Source: Silurus meridionalis (taxonomy: Eukaryota > Chordata > Actinopteri > Siluriformes > Siluridae). Taken from it: a stretch of DNA of 64,000 bases. Made by a program: the position numbers and the translations under genes. This document shows, one piece after another, positions 49,671 to 62,469 of the stretch. The notes below the pieces were generated by a model. That model ran no database searches and was not told the DNA's origin. It was given only the letters and a program-made list of their open reading frames with translations. The DNA lies in contig NC_060885.1 of assembly GCF_014805685.1 (NCBI RefSeq), forward strand, positions 9,966,132-10,030,131, read 5' to 3'. The first letter of the stretch is position 1. Each line of letters opens with the position of its first letter.

Positions 49671-49676
49671 TTTATT
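49671..49676 (-). terminator. Candidate poly(A) signal of the crystallin gene
   Basis: AATAAA on the minus strand, about 455 bases past the stop codon. It is the nearest canonical hexamer. Crystallin 3' UTRs are usually shorter, so a noncanonical closer signal may be used. Confidence 0.3.
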
Positions 49677-50128
49677 TAGGATGAGAGGTTTTTATATGAT
49701 CCTGGATCCCAATCCTCACACTTGTCACCCTACTCATGCCCATCCATGTCAGTCATCTCCCCCAATCCCATCCTCTTTTGGAGAAAAAGGTGATGTGGTT
49801 TTCCACAAATAATAGAATTGATTTGAGGATGAAAAAGAGGACGATGAGGGAGAGAGAACAGGAGAGAGAGAAAGAGAAAAGAGTAAATGGGAGGTAGGAG
49901 AGAAAAACGTGTGCCATCCTATGCAAACACGCTAACACTATCTTTGGTCAGTAACCATGATTTGTATTGTTACCTACACTCATAATCCATTGTTCTCTTC
50001 CACTTTCCTTTATATGGATGGCATGATCCTTCTCTGCTTCTTGTCCTTTGCTCCTCCCCCTCTCCCCTCAGCTCCACACCTCTCTTTCTCTCCCCACCTC
50101 TCCCTCTCTTTCCCATCCTCTCAAACCC

Positions 50129-53100
50129 TCACTTGCTGGCCATAGTGTAGCTGCCGTCCGGGTGCCACTGCATGTCACGCACACGCCTCATAGACTGCAT
50201 CTGGGGGCAGCGAGCACCATACTCATTAAAGTGTCTGTAGTCACCCTTCTCCAACAGGTATTGGCTGCCACGGTAGCCTGGGTACTGGTAGCCCACCCAG
50301 CTAAGGGAAGAAAGCAGAGGAGAGGAAATTCGATGAGAGGCAGGTAGGAAGGAATAGGAGATCTGTGGGTGTAAGGAAGTGTGCCGGCGGGTGCAAAGGT
50401 AGAACACGTAGGAGAGATGGTAATGAATAGAGACTGTGCAGTGGTTTTAAACAAAGGTTCAGACAAGAGTGACCCCTTTTTGAGCTAGGTTTTTTTCATG
50501 CTATGCATTTTCACAAATTGATTTTAAAGCTCATGAAAAATGGAAAGCATTTGGAAGCATTCTCATATCCTGGTAACACACACGTAAGCAAGTTGCCCAG
50601 TACTTACGTGCCACAGCTGACCATGATGCTGCCAACTCGGTCAGTGAAACCGTAGGAGTACAGGCTGGGCACGTCGTCATTGATTATCTCCATCTTTCGC
50701 CCTTTATAGTCGCCAATCTCATATAGACAAATCTTGTGCTTCTCTGGGTCCTGTGGCAAACAAAAGTTATTTTCAGTTTCTAAGATTTTTTAAAATTATT
50801 ATTAGATTTGCCCTGACATCACAACTACCCTAAATCTTCACACGCTGCCCTATCAAATCAACCTATTTCCTTATATAGTCATAACTTCCTAACCTTGAAA
50901 CTTCAAAGAAATACACAAATTCCAATAAGCAAGGGTGATATATTCAGAACTTGAATACATTTTTGTTTGGATGCTGACTCAAAATCTTTTCACCTTCATA
51001 ACCTTTTATATGAATTGTTACAGTTTGAACAAACATTCTTGCTAATTCTACTTCATAAATGGTTCTGTCTCTTATTACATGTGTTGTTTACTTAGATGCA
51101 CTGCTATAAAGAGTTTATAATAATAAACTATTATTATAATAATATATAAATGGTTTAATTTCTGATTGGATCTGACAGAGAAACACTCAATGGGATAAAA
51201 CAATAGGAAACCATTGCTTCTCTGACATTTGCCTAAATGCAGTAATACTGCATTATTAATATCTGATACATACACTATATAAAAAACTTTATATTTAACA
51301 GATTTAACTTAGAGCTTCCTCCACACACTGACCTCAGTCGGAATAGTTTGCCCGATATATTTGTTTTATTATTATTTGATTACCCTGTGCTGTTCTTCTC
51401 ACCCTGTATTTTGACCTTTGCCTGATGCACTGAGTATGATGAAGAGAACAGTCCTAGTAAATACACAAAGGTGACAGTTTTACCCGGAAGTGTCAGCATC
51501 ACCCTAAACTCTGGCCCTCACTTCTGCACTTGTTATTCTGTCTTTGTTGTATTGTTGACATAAATGAGGCGCCTTCAGCACAGAGAACAGCATCTAGTAG
51601 TGCATCATGTTTTAGAAAAGGCCTGGTAAGAAATATCTTGATGCAGTTAGTCAACAAGAGGAAAACAATAAGAAACTGTGATTAACATATAAATTCACAC
51701 TGATGATTCTGTGATCCAGTAATGAATGTGTTTTTCATGATGCACTCTTTCACTGATGTTGTCGCCTTTTTTTCTAACTATGTGTGTTCAGGAATCCTTA
51801 AATAGCTGAAATACTGAAAATATGTGCCTTGTCTATACCTCTAAAATACCAACGGGCAAATTTAAATACATATTTGCAATGATGTACTTGGCGACTATAA
51901 TTGAGATAATTTACGTACTCATAGTGAAGAAACAAGTAGAATATGCGACCATTTCGGGTCAATCTTGATCTACAATCCTTCATGTTGTAAAAATGTTTTG
52001 CTAATATTTTACTCATTATATTCACGTTCCTTCTTTTTTAGAAAGCCGCAAGCTGGAAGTGCCTTTAGAACTGTGGCTTTAGTCATGTGACCATCACTAC
52101 CCACATGAATATATCAAGTTCATATTTAAGCTAGTAGTATGTTAAATGTCATATAAGTTTCAAGCACTGGGATTTAAATAACAAATGTGACCTTCGTATA
52201 ACGATAAATGAATATTATAGCTTCAGAAGGAATGCCAGTTTTAGGGTTTATGGAGAGGAGAATGTGTACCATGCGGACAGGTCTGAAGGAGAGCAGATAG
52301 TCATTCCTCTGGCAGTTGCTCCAGCAGTCCCAGCGAGGATACTCGCCTTTCTCCAAGATGTACATCTCACCACAGAAGTTCATCTGCTCAAAACCAACAA
52401 AACTATAGACAGAGCAAAGAGAGACAGAAAGAGAGGGAGAGAGAGAGGAAGAATGGGGGAGTAAGTGTCAGGGTGAGTAACCTGGCATGAGGATGTCACT
52501 ATAACTGTTACTGTTATGACTGAAATAACGGCCTGTAACTGTTTATTACTCACGGTCCACATTCAACGCGAAGGGAACGCACTTTGTCCATGCCCATCGC
52601 GCACACGTTCATACACTCATTACTGATTTCAATCATACGACCCTGGAAGTTTTCACGGTCAAACACGTACATCTACAAGATTCAGAAAGAGAGAAAGTAA
52701 GACGAGTAAGCAGAGAAACTTGTGCAAAGGCTAAGCAAGTAGAGCTAATAAAAAGTTAATAATAAAGTTCTGATAACTTTTATCATAAATAATAGCATTA
52801 AAAGATCTTAAATTATAGATATTAAAAAAATTTATCACCTAGACTTTGCAAAAATTATAATATGCATCATATATGTTTCTAGAGCTTACAAAATTAAAGA
52901 GATAGCTTGTTGTTGATCCGCACAGAACATGCGTTGAGTATAAGAATATATTTGCAATTAAGTTAAAAATGAAAAGTCAGCTTTTTTGAGACACCACTAC
53001 AAAACCACCCCCTTAACAGACAGTGATGAGGATGGCGAGTGGAAAAAAAGCCTGAAGATCAACATTTTTTGTTTTTTAAAAATGCCAGTTTTTGCATTTA

Positions 53101-53792
53101 TCAAGTTTTACAATCCATCTTTAAACATCACTTCAATAAGACTGACTGTTTTTAAAGATTCATTTGTTCATAAAGCCAGAAATACTAAGTGTGACTGTAT
53201 ATAAAAAAGCATTGGGAAAAAAAAAAGAATTAAACCAGGAAAGACATAATTTATCTATTCATCACCTGCATATACCTATGGCAACTGGAATTTTATTAAG
53301 TATCTTTTTAAGAGCGAATTGGTCATGCTTAGAACCATGCGATTGTTTTGTGTTTAATTGCAATTTAATTTAGTCACCCACACAAATAATGGAAAATAGA
53401 AAAATAAGAAGTTAAGGACAATGACACAGACTCAAAGCACATGAACTCGTTTCTTAGATTTATTAGAATTATGTATCTCAAATAAAGCCTGAAGTAAATA
53501 TTTTAGCTTCAAATAAAATGTTTAGCTCTTTATAAAAAAAGTGGTAAGACATAGTTATAGTTTTAAAGTTTTATATCTATAGATTTAGGTGCAGTATAGC
53601 AAGATAAAGATTTAAATAAATTTTCTGCATTATAAAATGATTTAGTCAAAAAAAGCTAAAATTCTCCTGAGACTAGTAAAGCGTAAAGTATGTATGTTTT
53701 ACCTTGTAGGTGCCCATGCCAACATCTGACTTGGTGCCTGACTTGCCGTCAGGTTGAGCGGCAGGTTTGGGCTTCTCTTCACCAGAAGACAT
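50129..53792 (-). CDS. crybb1: Beta-crystallin B1-like lens protein
   Basis: Structural beta/gamma-crystallin of the lens fibre cell cytosol; beta-crystallins form dimers and higher oligomers that give the lens its refractive index. Five coding exons, all with GT-AG junctions and matching phases: 53703-53792, 52554-52672, 52270-52402, 50608-50750 and 50129-50300, giving 218 aa. Residues 1-30 are an N-terminal arm ([16 protein letters not shown] and more), shorter than in mammalian CRYBB1. Each later exon holds one Greek key: [74 protein letters not shown]. The C-terminus [19 protein letters not shown] corresponds to the CRYBB1 C-terminal arm. Rich in Cys in the first domain ([16 protein letters not shown]). 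Fish have several crybb1 and crybb1-like paralogues; the exact one is not decided. Confidence 0.94.
50751..52269 (-). other. Intron between the second and third Greek-key exons
   Basis: A 1.5 kb AT-rich intron with donor ATG|gtacac at 52269 and acceptor cacag|GAC at 50751. Nothing else recognised. Confidence 0.6.
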
Positions 53793-55312
53793 AATAACTG
53801 TGATTAAAAAAGAACATTAAGAAAATTTGCATTGAAGCACATTTACTTATGAAAACGCATATTTAAAGTAATTAAGATTGTATTTTTTCATGAATTAATC
53901 ATCTGATTAAATTAGCTGATATATTTTATAAATGTAAAAGTTCACAAGAGACATTCTTCAAAACTTCTGAAGGCACTTATATTTAATGTCCCAATAATAA
54001 TAATATTACTTCTTAAATAAAAATGTCCAATCTTGCTAATGTTCTACTGTTATTTTTTATTAGAGATATATGACAAATGGTATTTTAATTAGCTGAATGC
54101 TTTTGACTACTAATTATCAATATTTAAAACATGTGATATAGAATCAAAAACACATATTGTAGAATTAACCACTCATTCGGATTTTACATATTAAACGCTC
54201 ACAGTAATAGATTGTCACTTAATGCTATGTAAAATCTATTTGTTTAATAAGCATCATAAGTAAATAAAAGGATTCATTTCACACAATAATGTCGTTATTA
54301 GTCATATTTACACAACAAACCTAAAAGTAACTATAAAATTATATCAAACTATTAAAAAAAACATTCTTTAAACCCTTAACATGTGTTCTTTATAATAACG
54401 TTACCCAATTTTTTATATAATGAACTGCAAGATTGCAGACTTGTATTCGTAATAGTGCTCTAGTGTACCAGTCACATGATCACATGATCAAAGTTGCACA
54501 ATAAGTCAAATTCTTCAAGCTCATAAAGCACACTGGAAAATAATTGATATAATTAAGCATTAAAGTATGAACAGTATTGTGGAATTTGCTGTTCCTACCA
54601 ACCTCTAAAACTCCAGTGAATCACACCTCAAGCGTCATTATATACAAGCTTAATAATTTAGTTTTGTTGTATTACTGAACAACTATCATTATGGTTTTAG
54701 AACATAAAGGAACCCCAACATGAAATAGATAAAATATAAGAAATTCTTAGTGTTTCATAAGAAAAATAATTTTACCTGGCTAAAGATTGGCTAACTAGTT
54801 TGTTTATATTGCCTTGTTTATTGCCCATGACTCTAGTCATTCATAAATGTAATGAGGTTCCGGAAATGTTTTATCCTTCATTACTTCATTCCACTACAAC
54901 TGTGCGTAAGATATTAGCAACTGTGATATGCACTCACAGCATGTTATTATGTTATTCGCCTCCTACTCTTCTAACACATGCTGCGTCAATACCAGAGTAA
55001 ATGCTATGTCATCAGTCTTAAGTGTCAGGTCTTCACTGCATGTCCCAATTTTCAGCAAAATATCACTTCCACTTCTGATTCACATTCAGAGAAAATTATG
55101 TCATCATGAACAATTTGCTCTTTGTTACTGTTGGTTATTAGGGTTCTCTATGGGCCCCCTACAGGTGAGCTCATTTTTAGCCAATTATTTTACTAATAGG
55201 TTTATTGCAGTAACCAAATCATTCTTAGCTACTAAATAATGACATGTAATTCTTATTCTTAGTATTATGAGTATTTTGTGGGAGGATCAACCATGTCTCT
55301 CTGTCTTCTTAC
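53793..55312 (-). other. Intron 1 of the crystallin gene
   Basis: AT-rich intron between the noncoding first exon and the first coding exon. No coding sequence or clear repeat seen; the ORFs at 54800-55239 lack support. Confidence 0.6.
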
Positions 55313-55360
55313 CTGAATGTAAGTGAGTAGTTAGCGTCTGTCTCACACAGCCAGTCAGTG
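55313..55360 (-). other. Noncoding first exon of the crystallin gene
   Basis: The minus strand has a donor CATTCAG|gtaaga (exon edge 55313) about 25-50 bases downstream of a TATA box and no ATG. Beta-crystallin genes typically begin with a short noncoding exon and a long first intron, which fits the 1.5 kb gap to the first coding exon at 53792. The 5' edge is inferred from the TATA position. Confidence 0.7.
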
Positions 55361-55384
55361 TGTGTCGAAAACAAGTGCGTAGCT

Positions 55385-55392
55385 CTTTTATA
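55385..55392 (-). promoter_or_regulatory. TATA box of the crystallin gene
   Basis: TATAAAAG on the minus strand, in GGCTTATAAAAGAGC. This predicts a start near 55360. Confidence 0.75.
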
Positions 55393-55436
55393 AGCCAGCA
55401 CCCAACGCAATGGGATTAGACCCAAACAAACAAACC

Positions 55437-55447
55437 TGCTGAGCTCA
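55437..55447. promoter_or_regulatory. Half-MARE-like site
   Basis: TGCTGAGCTCA, about 50 bases upstream of the TATA box, resembles the TGCTGA half of a Maf recognition element. Large Maf proteins drive lens crystallin promoters in vertebrates. The second half does not match, so this is tentative. Confidence 0.35.
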
Positions 55448-55449
55448 CC

Positions 55450-56217
55450 ACCCCACACACAGAATAGAAATGACCCCATCATCAAACAGACATGGACACA
55501 GAGAGACAGTGTGAGAGAGACAGAAAGAGACAGAAACGGGGATGAGATACTTTACCCCCAAAACTGCACAGAACCAGTGACTGGCATCTGCTCATCTTTA
55601 TGCCTTATGTGTAAGTCATTATGTATTTAAAAATATCAAACATAAAATCATGAAGATACCTCATTCATAAAAATTCTATATTAAAACATATGCATCCTGT
55701 AGGCAACACTGCAGTACATTTTTCCATTTTAGACAAGGGTGTTTCATCTACTATAATCCTCATATTCTTTCAAGAACTGCTTGTTTGCTCCTAAGGTTTG
55801 CTCATTAGGGATCCAACGCTACATCTAGATTTTAATAAAGCTGATTCGGTTTATGTGCTATAATAATTCAACTGGAATGGATTTATAAACATTGCAAAAA
55901 ATATATAATCCTAGCTGTTGCTGTCATGCACTGTGTTCTGACACCTTTCTATTATAGACGGCATTACATTTGTGCTACAGTGGCTTTTCATTGAGATTTA
56001 ACAAGACAAGATAAACTTTCTCACTCACATCACCCACATCATTGTTAGGTGGTTTAATGTATAAAATAAAATCAATCTGACAGTGAGAATCTGTCCCTCG
56101 TGGTACTTGCTACACAGGCAGTGACTGTACATGCCTGCATTCATTGTGCTCCAAAAAGTCCAACTCGCTGACAGTGCACAGAAACAGACATACACACAGA
56201 CACAACCCCCCCGATGA

Positions 56218-56279
<62 letters not shown>

Positions 56280-58160
56280 ATTGATTTATTACAGCCTTAT
56301 TATATAATTGTACTACCTAAATAGTACAGTTTACTAATTAAAATATTAATATATTAATTGATATATACATTGATAATTGATGTGAGAAAAAAAAATTTAG
56401 TATCTAAAATAAAGAATCTACATTTCACAAAATCAAAGGTAGTATCTGTATTGATACATGAGATACCAAAATGTAGTGACTAAGTAAAGTGACTCAAGTG
56501 ACAAGTGAACAAATGCATAATTTATTTTTATATACCAATTGCTTTGTGTTATATGTGATACAGGCCTTTTTAAAACTACATTTCTTGTGTAAACAGTGAT
56601 TATGAGGGTAAAAGCAGGAAGTATATCCTTAACTATAATAATATGGCCATCTCTTACTTTAACACAGACAGAAAAATAGAAAACAATGGATGTATTAAAT
56701 TAGCAAAGAAATTCTGTTAACATCACAAAAAACAATGGCACACATATCATGAAATTACGTTTGATTTGTTTGGATTCTCACTATTCAGTATAGCTTAATA
56801 AAGAAACATGCTTACACTGTGACCAAGGAAACAAGGTGTTAAAAGCAGACCTGCTGCATGTGACCTTTTTTTAATCTCACAAAGCAAAAAGATTTAGCAG
56901 GCATGCATTAGTCATGTATATATGATGATGATGATAATAATAATAAAATGATAATAGAGTCTATATAGTCATATTTAGTCATGTTATGCCATGTCTGTAG
57001 GTTACAGCATGCTAGGTCCCACACACTTTTACAATACAGTAGGAGAATTTGGATAATAAATATAGCCTGTTTCTATATAGAAGGTTGCTATTTATGTCAA
57101 CGTTTTCTGAGTTCAAATAAATTAAAAGTGGCAGGCAGTTATATTTGTAAAGATTAAAAAAAGAACACTATTTAAGTTTTTGAGAAAATTATTTTGCGCT
57201 CAAACGATCACAAATTCCACAATCCCCAATCATCATTAGTGTCAAAATGTCCTCCTACTGTTTCCTTTTCAGATACTCTCTGTCTCCCTGTTGGATTTTC
57301 TGTGCATCTGCAACTTTCATAGAGCACATTACTTCATTCCTAGGCTGTCCTTTCTTGTATTTTTATCTCTTGCTTCTTTTTCGATCTAATTTCAGTTCAA
57401 GTGAAGTGAAAGTTTTGTCATGAAACTGAGGCTGTCACCAGGGAGAAAGAGTTGAGAGAGGACAGATAGGAGTGAATAGGTACATGAACTTGAATTACAC
57501 CTGTCACAACAGTGGCATTGTGTGCTAAGAGCAGAACCAAATCAGTGAATGATGCAATGAGGCATAACAGTCAGGTTTAGTACTTACATTTACTTTATAG
57601 TGAACTGCACAAGGATGTGGTTTTAAAAAGTGTACAAATGTATTTAATTGTAGTTGTTAGTCTAGTTGTTTGAATGTGTTTTAGGATGCTGTGATGTCAG
57701 TTACCAATGTTATGCTTAAAAGTTTAATGACTGATCATTTGGTTTGAAATGCCGCCTACTGTATAACACTAGTGTGCTTCTTAGACAAGGATCTGTTAAT
57801 CACATTGACATATCTATCATCCATTACACAGATATTCATGCACACATGAATGTCTGTGTAATAATGTGCAATATGTACCCGGTATATAAATAATGGCTTT
57901 ATATGGTAGTAGCTTCTTCCTCTTTTCACTTCATGTTTCGAAAGTGTAGAATCTAAATTTATCTTAGAGAAACATGTTTGGCTTCTGTGGATGGAAAAAA
58001 GTCACGATTTAAATGCTGTAATGACACACTGCAGTCATTGTGTGCTACAGCTTTTTAAATAGTTGAATAATATATATTAAATTAAGTTGTGTTGTAATTA
58101 TAAGTTTTTGTTTTGCTCATTAACATCAGATAACACATGATTCCTAGACATATAAAATCT
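55450..58160. other. No gene recognised
   Basis: Includes an (AC)n array at 56219-56273 and a small degraded interspersed repeat at 55790-55860. The rest is AT-rich intergenic DNA between the crystallin promoter and the unc93b1 3' end. Confidence 0.4.
56219..56273. repeat. (AC)n microsatellite
   Basis: About 27 dinucleotide units. Confidence 0.95.
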
Positions 58161-58161
58161 T

Positions 58162-58172
58162 ATCGATTTAGA

Positions 58173-58245
<73 letters not shown>

Positions 58246-58257
58246 CTCTAAATCGAT
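58162..58257. repeat. (AT)n-cored palindrome
   Basis: ATCGATTTAGAGCC at 58162-58175 is repeated in reverse complement at 58244-58257 on the other side of a pure (AT)n run (58176-58242). The whole 96 bases is self-complementary apart from one extra G. Immediately to the right, TTAATCGCAAATTAATTGCA marks a known fish repeat with TAATCG motifs (to about 58325), so the palindrome probably arose from that element's end. Confidence 0.85.
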
Positions 58258-58329
58258 GATTTTTAAAATTGAGATTAATCGTCTTGTGTAAACACGTGAT
58301 TAATCGCAAATTAATTGCACATTTATATC

Positions 58330-59655
58330 TGTTCTAAATTTAAATTTATACTTTTAGTTTACAGTTATAGATTTTAATTCTCTAACCAACATTGGCAGGG
58401 ACAAATATAGATGTTCATGCATAAAGACAACATTTTCTAGTAAAGTTATTATGGTGTTTCAAATTAAGCAAATGATAAGGACAACAAATTGGCTTTTTTC
58501 CCCCCTCTTTTTTTTTTAAACAAGTTAACTGACTGCAATAAAACACAGACAATAACATACCAGAGGCAAGTCCTATATTTTCAGCAAATACAAAGCAAAC
58601 CCGCCAATATAGCATGCCAAAAGCAGAGCCATACAAACATCATCCTAGGGGTGGGCTCTCAGAGTCTGTTTAAGGAGGTGGTGCACATACTTATAAAAAT
58701 ATGAACAGTTGGGCCAGTTCACAAGCACTTATACATCGTGACTTATAACTGCCATACTTGACAGATGGATACGTGCAAGCGCCGCTGGAGGAGAGGCCTG
58801 TCAGTGACTAACAAATGTATATTCACCTCACATTTGCTTTCTTGTCCAAAGCTAAACACATTATCAGTACGTAGGACAGTAAGTAAGTAAATTTGTGTGG
58901 AAATGGATACAGGAGTAACTGTGTCCACCTAAAATTAAAAAAAAACAATAAAAACAATTATTTATTTTATTATTATTTTTATTTAAATATATATTGTATA
59001 TATAGTAAAGTACCAAAGGTTTAGATACAACTGCACATAGAAAGCAATGTTTTCTACTATTTTTGTGGAATATTTTTGAAAAATAAAACATTATGAAATA
59101 ATACAGAAATTTGCAGTGATCTGCTTTTCTTTCAGATCATTTAGTCATAAACTTATCCATATTTTCTATTTCTAACCATATTCTAGGTGAAATTTCAGAT
59201 GAAAGTTGTTTCAACAAGATTTTTCTTGTTGGCTGCTTCTTCTGTTTTCAAGGTTTTTTGTTTTTTCATAATAAAATTACATTTGTACATGAGATTAGAC
59301 TTTGTTACTATTTACTTAAAATTGTATATACACATTTATTTTTTATTTTTTTAAAAGTCTTAAAGCTCTAAGACTGAAAGTATTCAGTCTGAGGTGTCTA
59401 AACTGTTCCCTGGACATGTATAAAATCAAACAAAACAAAAAACCAAGTGACCAAAAGAAGTTTTCAGAGCAGATGAGGAAATCACAGTGTCCTTGTAAAA
59501 TAAAAATAAAAAATATGACAAGCCTGCTTGACAAAAAGCAGTAAGAAAACCTTGAAAAGGAAATGAGTGAAAAGCAGGAGGCAAAAACCACAAGCATATG
59601 ACATTGACCTGTTACTACAATGAAAGAGCACCTGGTCTTACTGGGTTGTGTCCAT
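58330..59655. other. No gene recognised
   Basis: AT-rich intergenic DNA downstream of unc93b1. Short ORFs have no motif. Confidence 0.4.
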
Positions 59656-59662
59656 TTCCTTT

Positions 59663-59668
59663 TTTATT
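59663..59668 (-). terminator. Candidate poly(A) signal of unc93b1
   Basis: AATAAA on the minus strand about 210 bases after the unc93b1 stop codon, a reasonable 3' UTR length. Confidence 0.5.
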
Positions 59669-59877
59669 TTCACTTCGCTATTTTGAACTGAATTACTTGA
59701 GAAATTTTCTGTTTTTCCTTTTATAAAAGTACCTACTAAAACAACTTTCATAATCTCTCCTCAAACCTACATACATCACCTGCAATTGAAAGTCTTGCAA
59801 CATTCATTCCTTCATTGTTTCCCTAACGGGTAAAGAGTGGAGATTTGTTTCATGTTCAGTCAGACCGCAGCATTATA

Positions 59878-62469
59878 TCACATGGCCTGGGCGTACTCCT
59901 CCCTCTCGCCTGCCTGCTCATAGGCAGCATCATCACGCCTCCTTCTGCGACCACAAGCCCTGTTCCTCTCAGGCCCTGGTGAATGAGAGCCCAGCGATCC
60001 AACATCCTCATCCCCTTCCTCTTCAATCTCCTTCTCATCGTCCATCTCCCCCTCTATGTCACTCTTTTCCAAATCGGACTCATCAGAGTTTTCCTCCTCG
60101 AGGTAACGATAGCCTTTGACCTACATAGAAAGGATGTGTCTAAAGTCAGTGTGAGGAACTGAAACCAGCAAACATGTGACACTGGTAACAAGTAATGAAG
60201 TATATTAACCTCCAAACTATTACCAATCTTCACTTCAACATCAGAGGAATTAGCAGTAATAAAACCTGCAACACTGCCTCTAATAAAATTACTGCTCATG
60301 TCCTTTAAACGTTTTTTTAAATCTCAATTATATACATGTAGTAATACTAAGGACTATGTCCTTTAATTCATGATCTGACAGGTATCATTTGTACCTTTTC
60401 TTCTGAGCATAAATGACCTATTTAGTGTTTTTAACGCAAAACAGCATTAAAGACGTTACAACTATATGTATACATTATGACTCACACAAATAGCTCAGTG
60501 TTAAATAACAGGTGTGTATGTGGTTTTTATTTGTGAGTGTGGCTTGCCTTATGCCGTGGACGGGGAATCCGTGGCAACCGGAAGGGAATTTTCTTTTCTA
60601 GGCGACGCTCCATCTGGAAATAACAGAAGCCTGCTACCAGCAGAGTAACCAATAGGATGGCGAGTTTGGCCTAAAGATTAACGTCCAGATTGGTATAGAA
60701 AGAGATAAAGATGAAGAGGAGGAAAAAGGAAAATAAATAATTTATTACTGTAATTAATAGTAACATTTAACACTCAATTTGCAATGTATTTACACCTAAA
60801 GGAAAGCATGCTGTCAATTAATCAAATGTCCACAGATCTTTGCAATAGGATTACATAGAAGCATGAGTGTATCAACATGTTTATATCGAGATGAGTGGAG
60901 TTTACTCTTGACTCAATATTTTATCATATTTGATGACTATTCTTGGCTTTTTTAATCACTCAAAGTATGATTAAATAATCTAATATTAGATATCAGTGTT
61001 TGCGCCTGTGGTGCTTTGAATCATGCGCTTTAGCTTCATATGTTTTACTGTTGTACTGCATGTTGTAATGGCATATTGATGAATTGATCATCTCACAGTG
61101 TTTATATTAAGCACTAAAGGAGCAGTTGTAGTTTAATGTTCAGATATTTGTAGTTCATTTCACAATTTGCATAATATATATGATAAATATTAAGCACCCC
61201 CCCCAAACACACATAAACAAATCTTTACCCTCATAGGCAAAGCAGACCAGAGGTACACGATGAAAATGGCGATGGCCTGCCACCAGTGATAAATGGTATA
61301 GACAAAGTCTAAGCGCTCCTTATCCTCATACAGCATACCAAGCAGAGCTACACACAACACACAAATACACACAGAGGAAAAAAAAGTCATTGATGAAATT
61401 TCACTAAACCCAGAATAAAAATCACTTACATGTATTGTCACATATTTGTTTTTGTAGTTTAAAGCTAGCAAATAATAAACATCTTGCACACAAATAATTT
61501 CCATAATAATGGATTAATATCAAGATCCTGAGTGAGATCATTCTTCATTTATATGCATATCCAGAACAAAAAAACAAACAAGCTAACACTGGACACAAAG
61601 ACTTTGTCTGTATGGATGTGTGCTACTCACTGCTTAACCCCGTCTTGTTGAGAGCAGAACCCAGGCCCCAGAGAGCAACCAGCACTAGAAGCTGGGGCAG
61701 CTGTTCAGGGGTTCTCGGTTTCGAGGACCAGCACATGAGAGCCACAAGAAGGATCAGATGAACCGCTGCTCCCCCAAGCAGCATGACGGCCCGAGGAAAA
61801 CGCGGCTGGAGGAGTATTAGTGACAAAGATGAACACACAGAGGACGACAGGCCGTAGATCATCACCAGCAGCCACAGTTTCTCAATCCCCACTGCACACA
61901 CACCATATGACTGAAAGAGAAAACATTCAGAATGTAGTATATTTATTTATAAAAAACATTTGTCCAAAGCTGATCTTTAAATACCATTAGAGTATGCAGT
62001 CAAGCGCGTTCTTACATTACACTAGGGACGAGTTTCTGTAATCACTTATAGCAGCTATATACTGTTATTCAATTACTACACATTTTTACTCTCTAAAAGT
62101 TGATACAGCAAAAAAATTACAAATAATAGCTCAGTGTAGTTTTGTCCTGAGACTTTCCGGTGTGAGAATAGCATAAATGAATTCGAAACGTTTAGTGATT
62201 AAACAAATTCGTTGATTTCTCCTGCTCTCACAGCGTGCCATATCTGGTGGGCAGACACCCGCGATCGTTTGTTTCGTATTGCTCACCAGTATGAGTCCTT
62301 TGATGGCAAAGAGCACCTCAAAGCCGGAGTAGACGAAGAAAGGGCAGAGCAGGCGCAGGCGGTAGTCACGCAGGTGTTTGAAGGGCAGCTGGAAGATGTT
62401 GCCCCAGCCGATGCTGCGCAGGTCAATCTCTTCTGTGGGCCGATACGCAGCGCCACACACAACCAGGAA
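59878..62469 (-). CDS. unc93b1: UNC93B1, endosomal TLR chaperone (3' part of gene)
   Basis: Multi-pass ER membrane protein that escorts nucleic-acid-sensing Toll-like receptors to endosomes and tunes their signalling. The last five coding exons are present: 62287-62469, 61631-61910, 61229-61347, 60548-60670 and 59878-60120, together 315 aa in one frame. Diagnostic strings: CGAAYRPTEEIDLRSIGWGN, FQLPFKHLRDYRLR, YSGFEVLFA, WGLGSALNKTGLSTLLGM, LYEDKER, YTIYHWWQA and KVKGYRYLEEENSDESD. Hydrophobic segments lie in the first four exons. The acidic cytosolic tail follows, ending YEQAGEREEYAQAM. The His codon at 61758-61760 (GAAVHLI) aligns with His412, mutated in the mouse 3d allele. The intron between the last two exons starts with GC. 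About 300 N-terminal residues lie beyond the right edge; 62470-64000 shows no further exon. Confidence 0.94.
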
